From contig NC_081541.1 of the NCBI RefSeq assembly GCF_901000735.1, forward strand, positions 35,110,060-35,174,059: DNA of 64,000 bases. Direction: 5' to 3'. How positions within the stretch are numbered: position 1 is the first letter of the stretch; each line of letters begins with the position of its first letter. The translations under genes were made by a program, and so were the position numbers. The notes beneath the pieces were generated by a model, which was not told the DNA's origin, did not search any database, and saw only the letters and a list, made by a program, of their open reading frames with translations. Shown here in pieces: positions 37,080-49,133 of the stretch. This DNA is from Corylus avellana (taxonomy: Eukaryota > Streptophyta > Magnoliopsida > Fagales > Betulaceae).

Positions 37080-37510
37080 AGGATCCTCTCCACTCTCCAG
37101 AGAGATCACGTGGTTATAAATGTGACATTTTGTCTCATTAATATAAATAATAAAAAAATATTATTTATATTTTAAAAATAAAATAATAAAAAATTAAAAA
37201 ATTAAAGTAGTTGGCTTATGGTCGGCCCCCAGTTGGGTCTGGAGTGGTTCGGTCACCCTTAAAGGCCAAATAAAAAAAAAAAAAGATTTGATCCTTGCGG
37301 TGGGCCGGGTGGCCAATCCACCGTTAAGGACCATGAGAGTGGCTTTGGCTATCCCCAAGTGCTGGTTGGGGGTGGCTTCATGGCATTTGGGGGTGGATCA
37401 ATTTTTTTTTTTTTTTTTGTGACTCGGCCTTTAAGGTTTTGATTTGACCATTAGAGGTTGCTAATCCACCCTTAAGGGTCATGGATTGGCTTTGGGCCAA
37501 TTGGTACCAA
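37080..37510. repeat. Repeat related to the core of the MULE at 4123-5360
   Basis: Starts with ggatcctctcca, then 'tgtctcatta' and an AT-rich stretch. GC-richer blocks follow (ttcggtcaccctt, ggggtgg, aaggcc). The same elements in the same order occur inside the 4123-5360 element (ggatcctctccagtcc, tgtcccatta, ttcggtcaccctc, cttgggggtgg). Probably a second, more decayed member of that family; ends not defined. The stretch 37511-37971 is AT-rich upstream DNA of the phytoglobin gene. Confidence 0.45.
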
Positions 37511-37962
37511 GAAAGTACCCTTAACATAAGAAATTTATTTTAAAAGTTTAAATTAACATAAGACAACATCAAGATTGATTAGATTTAATCATTGAACTAA
37601 TATTCTAATACCTTTTTCAGTTAATAAGTTGAAGAATAACCTAATGGTCAAGCTGCCCACCAGTAAGTCAATTCAATTCAACCCGTTTAAATATAATATA
37701 AACATGTAATTAATATAAGGCAAAACCACTCAGGCCTCGCCATAATCAGCCGCCGGTTTTAGGCATGCGGAGTTTAGCAGGTAAAGCAGTGCTACGCACT
37801 ACGTAACGTGTTAGGAGGAAAATAAACCCCAAAAAAGAAATGGCCCTTGGAGCCATGAAGAGCCAAAAGCCTTGGTATTTAAGCTATCCCCATCCAATAT
37901 TGGTCCACATCCCACAAATTAATAGTCACCATTTTCAAACTCTCCTGCCATCGATCGTCTGA

Positions 37963-38493
<531 letters not shown>

Positions 38494-38561
38494 TGATTTT
38501 TTTTTTTCCCCTCAATAAATATATTAACCAACAATTCAAAATACAAACACATGTAAAACAG

Positions 38562-38926
38562 GGTAAAATCCACTTAACTCTCGCAAACTACAATTTCAAT
38601 GACGATTTACCTTCAAATTGTCAATTACAACAATTTATCCCCAAAACTATCAAAATAATGACAATATACCCCAAATATTAGCAAAATGATGAAATTACCC
38701 CTATAAAATTTTCAATAAGACAAAAATACCCTTAAAAATTTGAAAAAAAAAGAAAATTTTGATATTTTTGTTTTTATTTTAGTAAGGATAATTTTATCAT
38801 TTTGTTAAAATTGGAGGTATATTGTCATTGTTTTGGTAGTTTGAGAGATAAATTATCGCAATTGATAGTTTAGAGGGTAGGTTGTCATTGGGGTGGTAAT
38901 TTGAGAGAGTTAAGTGGACTTTACTC
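38562..38926. mobile_element. MITE with long inverted arms in phytoglobin intron 2
   Basis: The left arm (ggtaaaatccacttaactctc, from 38562) and the reverse complement of the right arm (gagtaaagtccacttaactctc, to 38926) match over about 110 bases each, through 'aatgacaatatacc'. The centre is AT-rich. About 365 bases, no coding capacity. It lies between phytoglobin exon 2 and the assembly gap. Confidence 0.8.
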
Positions 38927-38945
38927 AAACAAAAAACAAAAAAAA

Positions 38946-39045
38946 NNNNNNNNNNNNNNNNNNNNNNNNNNNNNNNNNNNNNNNNNNNNNNNNNNNNNNN
39001 NNNNNNNNNNNNNNNNNNNNNNNNNNNNNNNNNNNNNNNNNNNNN
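38946..39045. other. Assembly gap (100 N)
   Basis: Exactly 100 N, the usual placeholder for a gap of unknown size. It interrupts the phytoglobin locus. Sequence right after it is GC-rich (ggtggttctgtcgccggcgg) and unrelated to globins. Confidence 0.95.
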
Positions 39046-39191
39046 GTGGGTTCCGTCTCCGGTGGTTCTGTCGCCGGCGGAGTCTGGGTCGGTGGCGTCT
39101 GCTGCGTCGGTGGCTCGCCGCTGCTTCTATCGGGTGGGTTTCGTATGGTCCGTATGGAATGGGTTTCGAAAATAAACCCCTCAAGTTATAT

Positions 39192-39264
39192 AAAACGCAC
39201 CGTTTTGGATGGTCCAAAACGGTGAGTTTTATATCCTACGTGTCCAATGTGAACACGTAGGATA
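39192..39264. repeat. Two adjacent perfect-stem hairpins
   Basis: Stem 1 at 39192-39230: aaaacgcaccgttttgga, a three-base loop, then its near-perfect complement (one mismatch). Stem 2 at 39232-39264: tatcctacgtgt, a short loop, then acacgtaggata, a perfect 12 bp stem holding ACGT cores. It lies about 450 bases upstream of the vWA gene. It could be a remnant of an inverted-repeat transposon. Confidence 0.65.
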
Positions 39265-39648
39265 CAAAAATTCCACGTAGGTGGACTTAAGTGAAACGGT
39301 TCGTTTCATTCAAATAACGGCAGTTACCAAAATTTAACGGTATGGAGTTTCTAGTAATTTCGAGTGACCCAAGGAGTAAATTTTCGAAAAAAAAAACCCA
39401 GGGAGTTTTTAAAAAAGGCGCGTTTACCTAAGGATTTTATATACAATTTCCCTAACTGCTCTATCAGAAAAAACAGAGATATTCTTGGCTAAATAGTAAA
39501 TATCAATGACCGTCAGACCGTGCGTGGCCGCCAAGAAACAGAGACGTGATCTCATGCATCCCAACCCTCATAAGACAAACCCTCAAAACCCTACATCTTC
39601 GTCAATGCGTTAATACGTGCCTCCAAAACCCTCCAAACGTTACTACGT

Positions 39649-39658
39649 TATATATATA
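39649..39658 (+). promoter_or_regulatory. TATA box of the vWA gene
   Basis: TATATATATA ends 38 bases before the ATG at 39697. With the usual 30 base spacing the leader would be only about 10-20 bases long. Confidence 0.5.
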
Positions 39659-39696
39659 CAGAGGTTTTCGACTCCTATATCGTCCCAATACAAACA

Positions 39697-41748
39697 ATGG
39701 CTTCTGCGGGACGGCTCCTAGGTCCACCGGCCGCCGGAGACCTCTCTTCCACACAAAACGCCGGTGTTGGCTCTATTGTCTCTCGAATCGACGATCTCCA
39801 TCTGACCGGAAAACTACTAAACGACGATGATTACGATGATGCCTATGGCTATGGATCCTATGACGAGGAACTCCCGATGGGTTTTACGGAAAACCTCTCG
39901 CCGACGTTTTTGTCGACCGGAAACCCTTGCCTGGACTTCTTCTTCCAAGTGGTGCCCGATACCCCGTCGGAGTATCTGATCCAACAGCTCCAACTGGCCT
40001 GGGCCCACGACGCCCTGACCACCCTGAAGCTGATATGCAATCTGAGGGGTGTGAGAGGCACCGGGAAGTCAGATAAAAAAGGGTTCTACACCTCTGCTCT
40101 TTGGCTCCACAAAACCCACCCTAAAACCTTGGCTCTCAATGTCAAGGCACTTGCTGATTTCGGGTATCTCAAAGATTTGCCGGAGATTCTCTATCGGCTT
40201 CTCGAAGGCCCCGATATCAGAGAACGCGCAAAGCAAGCCTGGGAGCAGAGGAAGATGGAGAAAAAAATTGTCCGGAGTAGGAAACGTTTTTCGCGGATAA
40301 GGGCAAGTTTTCGGCAGAAAACAAAGTCTGGGAAATTTAAGAGAAGAGGTAGTAAGGGGGGGAAGAGGAGGGTTGCTTCGGAGGAGGAGGAGGAGACGAT
40401 ATCGAAGTACGTGGATAAGGAGAAAGCTAAGGATTTGAGGAAAGAGAGGCTGATTTCTATGGCTGCAAAGGCTTTGGATAGGTATAATAACGACTCTAAT
40501 TACCGGTTCCTTTTCGATTGCGTTTGTGATTTGTTTGCTGAGCTTTTGAAATCAGACGTGGCGTTTTTGGGTTGTGGGGAGGTTCATAAGATTACTCTTG
40601 CTGGGAAATGGTGCCCGACGATCGATTCGTCGTACGACAAGTCGTTGTTAATCTGCGAAGGGATTGCGAGGCGGGTTTTCCCAAGAGAGGAGTACGAGGG
40701 AATTGAGGAGGCACATTATGTGTACAGGGTTAGAGATAGATTGAGGAAACAAGTTCTTGCTCCCTTGCATAAGGCGTTGCAGTTGCCGGAGGTCTACATG
40801 ACCGCTAATGAGTGGAGCGGGTTGCCGTATAACAGGGTTGCTTCGGTGGCCATGAAGACTTACAAGTGGCAATTTAGGAAGCACGATAAGGAGAGGTTTG
40901 AGGAATATCTTGAGAAGGTGAAGAGCGGGAAGTCGAAGATTGCTGCTGGGGCATTGCTTCCCCACGAGATTATCGAGTCGCTGTATCCTAAGAATTATTC
41001 TGATGATAAGGATAGTGATGAGGTGGCAGAGCTTCAGTGGGAAAGAATGGTGAGTGATGTTGCCAAGAAAGGGAAGCTCAAGAATTGCATTGCTGTTTGT
41101 GATGTTTCCGGGAGCATGAATGGGACTCCGATGGAAGTGTGCGTGGCGCTGGGGCTTCTAGTTTCGGAGCTAAGTGAGGAGCCCTGGAAGGGGAAAGTGA
41201 TTACGTTCAGTGAAAATCCTCAGCTTCATTTGATTAAGGGGGATTCTCTTTTGGCCAAGACTAAATTCATAAGGGAGATGGAGTGGGGCTATAATACAGA
41301 CTTTCAGAAAGTTTTTGACCAAATCTTGCAAGTTGCAGTTGAGGGCAAGCTGACAGAAGACCAACTGATCAAGAGGGTATTTGTTTTCAGTGATATGGAA
41401 TTTGATGTGGCATCTGGGCAGCGTGGTGTTAATTATTATGGGTATGGCTCGTATGGGAATGTTGATCGTGGGAATGATTCGAATTCATGGGAAACAGATT
41501 ATGAAGCTATACAGAGGAAGTTCAGGGAGAAAGGATACAACAGAGTGCCGGAGATTGTGTTTTGGAACCTTAGGCACTCGTCGTCAGTTCCAGTGGTTGC
41601 GAGTCAGAGTGGGGTGGCACTTGTGAGTGGGTTTTCAAAGAATATGTTGACTGTGTTCTTGGGTGAAGGTAGGATTCAGACTTCCGAGGATGTGATGGAA
41701 TTAGCCTTATCTGGTGAAGAATACAAGAAACTTGTTGTATATGATTGA
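39697..41748 (+). CDS. DUF2828/vWA domain protein, intronless
   Basis: A single open frame of 683 residues. The N-terminal part carries the DUF2828 pattern (NPCLDFFFQVVPDTP, LAWAHDALTTLKLICNLRGVRGTGK, GFYTSALWLHKTHPKTLALN). A basic segment follows (about 190-230). The C-terminal half is a von Willebrand factor A fold with a complete MIDAS motif D469-x-S-G-S in CDVSGSMNGTPMEV, then FSDMEFD and VFWNLR. Plants carry several such intronless proteins of unknown biochemical function; related proteins occur in giant viruses and fungi. The vWA domain suggests metal-dependent protein binding. The upstream TATA box and the first ATG support the start. No signal peptide. Confidence 0.9.
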   Translation: MASAGRLLGPPAAGDLSSTQNAGVGSIVSRIDDLHLTGKLLNDDDYDDAYGYGSYDEELPMGFTENLSPTFLSTGNPCLDFFFQVVPDTPSEYLIQQLQLAWAHDALTTLKLICNLRGVRGTGKSDKKGFYTSALWLHKTHPKTLALNVKALADFGYLKDLPEILYRLLEGPDIRERAKQAWEQRKMEKKIVRSRKRFSRIRASFRQKTKSGKFKRRGSKGGKRRVASEEEEETISKYVDKEKAKDLRKERLISMAAKALDRYNNDSNYRFLFDCVCDLFAELLKSDVAFLGCGEVHKITLAGKWCPTIDSSYDKSLLICEGIARRVFPREEYEGIEEAHYVYRVRDRLRKQVLAPLHKALQLPEVYMTANEWSGLPYNRVASVAMKTYKWQFRKHDKERFEEYLEKVKSGKSKIAAGALLPHEIIESLYPKNYSDDKDSDEVAELQWERMVSDVAKKGKLKNCIAVCDVSGSMNGTPMEVCVALGLLVSELSEEPWKGKVITFSENPQLHLIKGDSLLAKTKFIREMEWGYNTDFQKVFDQILQVAVEGKLTEDQLIKRVFVFSDMEFDVASGQRGVNYYGYGSYGNVDRGNDSNSWETDYEAIQRKFREKGYNRVPEIVFWNLRHSSSVPVVASQSGVALVSGFSKNMLTVFLGEGRIQTSEDVMELALSGEEYKKLVVYD

Positions 41749-43715
41749 GATATGTAATGTAAAGCGTCTCGTGAATCTTTTTCTTATAAATTCTGAAAGA
41801 CTAATCTTGAGTTGTTTGTTAGTCCTCTGGAATTTTTAATTGAGAAATTTGCTTTTCACAAATCAAGATGCATATTCTCTCTGTTGGTAATTCATTGTTT
41901 TGTATTGCTTCTGATTTCTTGCGTTGATCGGTATTTCAAGGTTTGAGTCAATTCAGCAGCTTTATACTATCTGGAACAGAATTCTTGATTAAACAAAAAT
42001 CTGTTCACTTAAATCTGGCAGACAAAGTGTAGAAAGCATTAAAGTAATTATTTTTCTTTTACTTTGCTGGTTTTTGTGGGAGGCAAATGCATGGGGGGAT
42101 TCAATATTTCTATTGGACTAATATCTGATGTAATTTTGATATGAAGATCATGTTGAGGAGTTGCGGGATTCAAATCCTGATTTCTTTTGAATTTATGTTT
42201 TTGTCTTCCTTTCTGTTTGTTACCCTTCATCAGATTAGTAACAATGTTCTACTGTTTCTTGTATGTTTTGTACTATGCCTAGGATCCTTGGCTAATTCTT
42301 CCTGTATACTTATATAATGCAAGTCTTATATATATATATATATATAGCTCTTTTTCTTGCAATTTCTGGCTTGGTTTATAAGGTGGGTGTTCAAAAACTC
42401 TTCAACTGTGGGGTTTGGTTAAGATTTCAGTAACTTATTGAACATTGAATGAAGTTCAAATCCAAAATTCAAAAACTGATTAATTCTAAGCAACATTATA
42501 GAGCTTGACAATATTATAATGGCAGCTAGGAGCTCCTGCAGCCCCACTTCCTCTCTCTCCTCTTCTCTCTGTTTTGGCCTTATTTTCTCCCCTTTTCCCT
42601 TTTTGTTCTTTTGGTTGGAACAAACAATTATTAGCAATACCACATTGAAAAAGGTTGAGCCATTGCTCCATCTATAGATTATTATCACAACACAATATTG
42701 ACATCAGAAGGGTAGTTGGGTCCATTTTCAAAGAAGTTATCCTAAACTAGACAAAGAGTTGGCCTATTATTATTATTATTATTGAGGTCTTGATCATACT
42801 CTTTTGGCTTAATTTGTTGTACTAACAAACTTAGTTAAGTAATTTGTATGGCAAAAGGGGCAGAAACTGGAAATTTGTGGGTTCCTTTTCGATAGGTTTG
42901 ATGACAAGCATAAACCACACAACCTGGAAGCAAGGTTCATGAGAATTCAGAATTCCAGGATTCCGAAAATGTGGTTTTCAAGAGACTCGAGAATTCAAAC
43001 TCCAAATGGTCTACAAGTTCTGCACATCTTTTCGTGTCTTCGTTAGTTTCAGGGAGGATCCTCATCCCATTCATTTAGATTTGTAGTCCTTTTCCTCCTT
43101 TTCATGCAATGCATCATTCTTCATATCCCTTTCTCCTCTTTCCAGAACAGATGTTGGCCCTTTATTCTTTTTCTTTTTTATTTTTCGAAGCAACAGACAT
43201 TGGCCTTTATTTCTGCTGAAGAGAACCCTAAGATTGGTGGATCCCAGACGTTGAACTTGGTGCAAGCTAATTACGAGCAAGAGATTCAAGAGTTTTTCAT
43301 GTCAAAAAATTTCAAACACTGAAAATTAACCATCAGTACCAAGGATGCAAACTTCAAAGATTGAAATCAATACGAGATTTTGCTTCGTTAATCACCAGAC
43401 CAATGATATGAATATGGAAAGATTTGAAATAGCTTTAGCTTTAGAATTTAAACACAATGCAAGAGCAGTGAACAATTCCATTTCCTGATAAACAGAACCT
43501 CTTTTTCTCCTAGTGAAGATTTTTACATTTTTTTTTGGTTTGGTAAGCTGAGTTGACTGTAAACTGAACAAATACACGAGAATGAACAAGGATCGATGCA
43601 AGAGTCGCAACCTTGCTCTATACAGAAGTTGCAGAAAGAGAAAAAGGGTAGATGTTACTTTTTGCTGAGATTCTAGATAAGCTATAAACTAAAGTCAAAG
43701 CAAGCTTTGCTCCCT
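41749..43715. other. Intergenic region between convergent genes
   Basis: The 3' UTRs of the vWA gene and of ERD15 converge here. TA microsatellite at about 42329-42346, ATT repeats at about 42766-42783. A plus-strand frame near 43205-43320 reads like protein (EENPKIGGSQTLNLVQANYE), but no family or exon context is recognised. Confidence 0.4.
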
Positions 43716-44275
43716 TCAGCGGGGCTGCTGGATGCGCCGGGGGCTGCATTTTGGGTTCATGCTCTTTCCCGGCTTCTCTGCATATTTTGCAGGTACAACT
43801 GGGGACTTGGGGGAATAACTTTCCTCCAAAGATTTCAGATTCTTCATCACTGACGCAGCATCCATTTCCAAACCTATCATTTCAGATCAACAACTATTAT
43901 GTCAAATGCTCTACTGCGAATTTTTTTTTTCAATTACTATATATGTTACATACAATATATGAGCACACCTTTGTTTTCAGAAAATTGGAGAAACTCCTCA
44001 AACTGAGTTTCCATGTTTGAAAAATCTTCTCCATCATCATCAAATTCAAAGGTCTCTGGCAGCAAATTAGCAACATCAAAGTCATCATCCTCAGCATTTT
44101 CATAGAAACCATCCTCACCCTGGTGTTGGCTGAGCCAATAGTCATGGTACCATGTTGAGGTTGTGACCAGTTGCCACCATTCCGGAGAGAAATCCTCCAC
44201 TTGCCGGAATGCAGCAGGAATGAAGAGAGGGGCGTTGGGGTTCAATGTTGACCTTCCTCCTGAAACTAGTGCCAT
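43716..44275 (-). CDS. ERD15: ERD15/CID PAM2-motif protein, 2 coding exons
   Basis: Coding exons 44275-43969 and 43873-43716 join in frame to 154 residues. The N-terminal PAM2 motif ([12 protein letters not shown], residues 9-20) binds the MLLE domain of poly(A)-binding protein. It is followed by the family signature [25 protein letters not shown], an acidic middle ([26 protein letters not shown]) and the C-terminal block [14 protein letters not shown]15 is a dehydration-responsive cytosolic regulator of abscisic acid and pathogen responses. The first in-frame ATG is 44275; the open frame continues upstream only without ATG. An acceptor at 44313 (ag before 44312) shows that the 5' UTR is spliced. 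Confidence 0.93.
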
Positions 44276-44312
44276 GCTTTCAATCACCTCCACCAACCCT
44301 TGCTTCTTTTAC

Positions 44313-45317
44313 CTGTAATTCAAAATCAACAGATTATTACTATAAAATAAAGAAGCATCGACTACAAGAGAAACAGTTCTTGATCAATGATCATTGATAA
44401 TAAATCTCAAACCCTGAAATTAAAGCCCCATAACCACTTATTTGAGTAACAATTCATCAATATCTGAAACCATTTCCCAACATTGAAATCATTATAAAAA
44501 CATCAACCAAAAATTCAACTGAGCAGCAAAAGCAACTTAATTGACCAGTACCATCGACCATTCACCAATCAGGACTTCACAGTAAATATAAATAATACAC
44601 GAGGAAGCACCAAATCATTCGTTCAACAACAAACCATAGTATCTTCTTCCCTCACAATTCATGCCCCACAAGAAGAAAATCAAACTCCCATGAATTTAGA
44701 ACTTGAAGTATCATTTTAAACCAACAAAGAAAAAAAAAAAAAAAAAAATCATTTTTATACAAATTGGGATACATATAGAATTCAAAAACACAGATGAAGC
44801 GCGAGTATGATCTTCAACAACACCAACAGACTAAAATTGAAAAGATCACAATCAGGTACCAAGATGTTCATAATAATTAAATATCCCAGATGTTCACGAA
44901 GTTTACCATACCTGAATATCAAATATTGTTCAAAAGGTAAACAATTTTCATCAGATCACACGGCTGAATGAAATATAATACCAAGAAACAAAACAAACAT
45001 CTTCATAATAATTAATCATTTTAATAATTAATTAAAAATCCAAAAAAAAAAAAAAACCCCGCAAAAACTCGGTTATATGCGCATTGAAATATCAAATGAA
45101 AATTTTCTATTTATTAAATGAAAGCGAAACCGTCAAGGCTTAACCAAAAAAGCAGAAGCAACAATTTCGATTTTCCAATTCTTTTCCTTAACTTTCTCAG
45201 CAACCAAACAAAAACTCAAAATTCTTCCAATTCCACCACATCCGTGAATCAAAAGCACACACAAATTTCTTCGTACGGAAAAGATCTGAAACTGAGAGAG
45301 ATCATTGTTACCGTTAC
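44313..45317 (-). other. ERD15 5' UTR intron
   Basis: On the minus strand a donor (aag|gtaacgg) lies at 45317-45316 and an acceptor (ttacag|gt) ends at 44313, giving a 1 kb AT-rich intron in the leader. The leader exon would be 45318 to about 45405. ERD15-type genes often have a leader intron. Position inferred from splice signals only. Confidence 0.5.
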
Positions 45318-45430
45318 CTTCAGATCCAACAAACTCTCTCTGCCTTTCCGTCGAATCGAAGCTTTTGGTTCCGCCCGTTCCGCTAAAGATACGTGTACAC
45401 CGCGTAAGGATTGGGGTAAGAGGGGTCAGA

Positions 45431-45438
45431 TATATATA
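45431..45438 (-). promoter_or_regulatory. TATA box of ERD15
   Basis: TATATATA in a GC-richer context on the ERD15 strand, about 30 bases upstream of the proposed leader exon start (about 45405). Confidence 0.5.
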
Positions 45439-45439
45439 G

Positions 45440-48400
45440 TGCGGGCAGTCCGAGCCTCGTTGGTTCGGAGCTACGCGTTTGAGGTGCGGTGCCGAACAAA
45501 GCTCACAGATATATCATATGCACTGTACGGCCTGCCGAGTCAGCGTAAGTCATCGCTCCGCGTATTGCCTGTTGTTTTTTGTTGACTTTGACTTCCTACA
45601 GTTACATTTTTACGGTTCTTTACAATAACCCAAACCAAAAATAGTGAAAATAAAACATTTCAACAAAATTATGTTATTTTTGTTAAAAAAATTTATTTTC
45701 TGCTCTAACAAAAATTTATAAACAAATCAAAATATAAAAATACTCTTCCAAAAAAAAAAAAAAAAAACCATTTTTCACATTTCAAATCAAAATAAAAAAT
45801 GCCAATTTTTTTTTTCTCTTTTAATTTTACAATTTAGTTTCCAATTAATCTCAAATTATATTCTAATTTCTTACATACATAAAATCAGAAGATTAAATAT
45901 GTACGCTTGATAACTGTTAAATCTGACGATGCTCAAGATGCACTCATGAGTCATGATTAGGTTAAAGTTATTAAAATCTTTAGCTTTGTAAATCTTCTTT
46001 TAATTGAAAAAAAATAATCATTTTCTATTTAACCACCACAAATAGCTTAAAAAAAAAAAAATTATATGTAGCTTAGCTATCGTTTTCAAATTAAAATATT
46101 CAGGTATTCTTCATTACATTATTTTAAATATAGAAATAGAGAGGGGACCTGGTTTTTTAAAAAAGAATGGCAAAATTGTTTTATATTTTTTTTGGACAAT
46201 TTTGTCATTATGTTTAAAAGAATCGTTTCATATCCCTTTCAATTCAAATAAAGATTAAAAGATATGCTACCTTATATTATTGTGAGTCTCGTGAATTTAA
46301 TGGGTGATTTGTAAAAAGAGCTACAATATTATTTAAACTCTTATCTATCTTGTTAAGGATATAAATCATTTAGAATAAATGTTGATTTTGTTTCTATAAA
46401 TTAAGGGATTTAGATAATATTTGTTAACCTATCTTTTATCAAATTATTTTTTAAATTCACCTTCCATCACATGGATTCTACTAATTTAATAACATATAAT
46501 AAAATTTCTATTTGCAAAAAAGTTACATGAACAAATGAAGTAATGCTATAGGTCACTCTAAGAATAAGGTGGCTTCTTAAAAAAAAAAACTCTAAGTTAG
46601 GAGAGTCACTTAATGTCACATGGCTATGCTAGCCAATGGACTCAAAAAGGTTCCATATTATTCATCTCAAAATTAACATCCAACATTCTTATTTTTATAT
46701 TCCATCATTCATTTTTTATTATTATTCAAATAAAAAAATCACTACAAAACAAATTTTTTTTTTTTTTTTTTTCATACAAAACATTCTTATTTTTTTTTTC
46801 ATATCAATCAAATATGCTACAATTACATGCCACTTCATTTTTCAAGTCCAAATGGCAAGCATACACCGTTATAAGAAGATGAGTGGTATTTTTAGAGAAA
46901 TGTTAGATGTCAATAAGTTTATCATATTTAGTACATACTCCCTTATAATTAATCATTAAATTTGTGAAGTCTACTATGGACTGATGTAGAATCTACATAA
47001 TCTACACATCCAAAAAGAATATGGGCTAAATATAATGATTCCTAGCATTTTCTCTATTTTTATATGCTGACATGGCAAATTAATTGAATCATGGGTGCGG
47101 GCCCCAAGCATGTGCGCCAATATTGACTTTGGAATAAAAAGTAGGTACTCTAGGGACGGGAGGAGTATATATTACATGAAGGGCCACTTGCATTTCGCCA
47201 AATTTAAGTCTAATCTTTCGTATGGTGGGGCCAGTTTTGGTGCATCCATACCAGATTATGCGTGTTTTCACATGGGCTTGTTGGTCGGCCAGGTTAAACG
47301 GGATGTGTAAGAGAATGATAGGTCCACATTTATATCATGCCTACCAAAAGACACGCATCCTAATCATGCTTTCCTATCATAATCATTTTTTAGACCCAAA
47401 TGTGGGATCCACCTTTAGCAATAATTCCGTTACTAATCGATTCTTTTAAAAAATAATAATAATAATAATAATATTCAACATAAATAGTCTAACTTTTAAA
47501 TAAAAAAAATTAAATTACTCGACTGCTATACTCTCATAGAATTTAATTACGTGACAATAAAAAATAATTATTAGATCATAACTTCTAAAATAAAAAGGAA
47601 AAAAAATCAATTGTATTTGCATGCCACGAATTTCACAAATCAAACAAACAAATAAAAGTTGGCATTTTGCTACTAAGTTCATTACTTGATATTTTTGGTG
47701 TTTTATAGTAATTTTGATTTTTTTTTTTTTTTTTGGCTGTCTTTTTTGTGTTGTTTGGGTTATTGTCTCCTGACTTTTTTGTGGACCGATACGATAGTGG
47801 AGACTTTTGTAACCAGCGTTTGTTCTTGGTGACGGATCCCGTTCGTTTACCAACAATGTTTTTTCTGCAACAACCACTTAACAGTAGTAATTACCTTCAT
47901 TGCATGAGATTTCTAACCAAGTCTTTTTGCCCACCGCTTTGTGACACCCTTAAAGACACAATTCTTTTTTGTTATTTGTGTTCTTTCTTATAACTATAGT
48001 CCCAAGTAGTTGCCTAGTAGGTTCCACGAAAATGACCGTAGTGTGACTTTAGAAAGTTTGTTGGCATGAAAAATAGGCCATTTTATTATTTTTTAAGGGC
48101 GATCCTTTTTGGGTGATAAAGCAAGAGGCCTGATGTAAGAGAATTGTGGGCAACACTTTTCATATGGGGGAAATCCGTTTTGCCACTTTGCCAATTATAC
48201 TATACTATGTTATAAAGTAATGATGCCTATCCTCTTATAATATCTATATATTAATGGCTAAAAATGCTGCTCCATTTTCAACATGGCCGCCCTTCTTTTG
48301 GCGTCTATCGACAATTAGTAAATTTGTCTGATTATTACGTGGCTTACCATTTGCTAATAAATATCTCAATAAAAAGTTTCCGGGTAAATTTACAAAAATC

Positions 48401-48540
48401 ACCCTTCGACTTTGATATAATGATTAATTTAGTCGAATATTTATTTTGTCTCTGCAAATTACATTTATGACAAATTATGGACGATGAATAATGAAAATTA
48501 CTGGAAAAGATTGGAAGTATTATTGAGGAAGTGGTGATAA
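45440..48540. other. AT-rich intergenic DNA, no gene seen
   Basis: Long A/T runs (for example 45751-45768, 46757-46771, 47720-47734) and short ATT repeats (about 47452-47472). Open frames at 46613-46959, 47089-47449 and 47515-47993 are low complexity or without motif. A piece at 47735-47870 ends in an A-run on the minus strand and could be a small retroposed fragment; not provable here. Confidence 0.4.
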
Positions 48541-49090
48541 ATAATGTCATTTCATTATTATTGATGACGTGGTGGGAAAACCACGCATATCAGTTGACTC
48601 TATCTTATAGATGAAAGAGAAGATTTGATTTGTCACAAATGCATTAGGTAAAGACCAAATTGCCACTCACATCAATGTCCAAGAGATATATATATATATA
48701 TAATAATAATAATTTTTTTTTTTTTTGTTCAAAGAGGGGAAAGGGGATTTAAGAATATAAAGATTTTGGAGAAATTTCACTTACCTTTCAATGTATTACA
48801 GTATTTGCAATGTTGTCATTTCTATTTTTCACCTTCTTTTAATTTCATCAGTTCGATAGAATTTTCGGTTAAAATTTTATTTATTATTATTTTTTTGAAT
48901 ATAAATTAGAGGAGTAAGTATTCATTAAACAAAAAAAAAAAAAAAAAAGGAGTAAGGGATTAATAATGTCATTTCACTATTATTGATGATTTGGTGGGAA
49001 ACCACCATATGCATATCAGTTGAGTATATCCGTTAAATTTAACAGAAGAAGATTTGATTTGTCACAAATGGAATGTGCAAAGACGAAATT
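48541..49090 (+). repeat. Direct repeat split by the LINE insertion
   Basis: The block 'ataatgtcatttca(t/c)tattattgatga' through 'gatttgatttgtcacaaatg' to 'aaagac(c/g)aaatt' occurs at 48541-48662 and again at 48963-49090, offset about 422. The second copy continues across the LINE: its missing end (ttgacagttacatcaaagtcgaagag) is found at 54896-54921, matching 'ttgccactcacatcaatgtccaagag' after the first copy. The first copy therefore shows what the site looked like before the LINE entered. Confidence 0.8.
49075..49090. repeat. Target-site duplication, left copy
   Basis: GTGCAAAGACGAAATT, identical to 54882-54897. It adjoins the poly(T) (poly(A) on the LINE strand) of the element. Confidence 0.95.
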
Positions 49091-49133
49091 TTTTTTTTTT
49101 TTTTTTTTGAATAATGCCAAAATTCATAATAAA

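Noticed and set aside
43205..43320. Possible terminal exon (EENPKIGGSQTLNL)
   Set aside because: No recognised family, no upstream exon, lies between convergent 3' ends.
45118..45585. 155-codon plus-strand frame
   Set aside because: Overlaps the promoter, leader exon and leader intron of ERD15 on the opposite strand; no motif.
46540..46900. Possible MITE with 'gtaatgcta' start
   Set aside because: Only weak, scattered inverted similarity between the ends; no target duplication.
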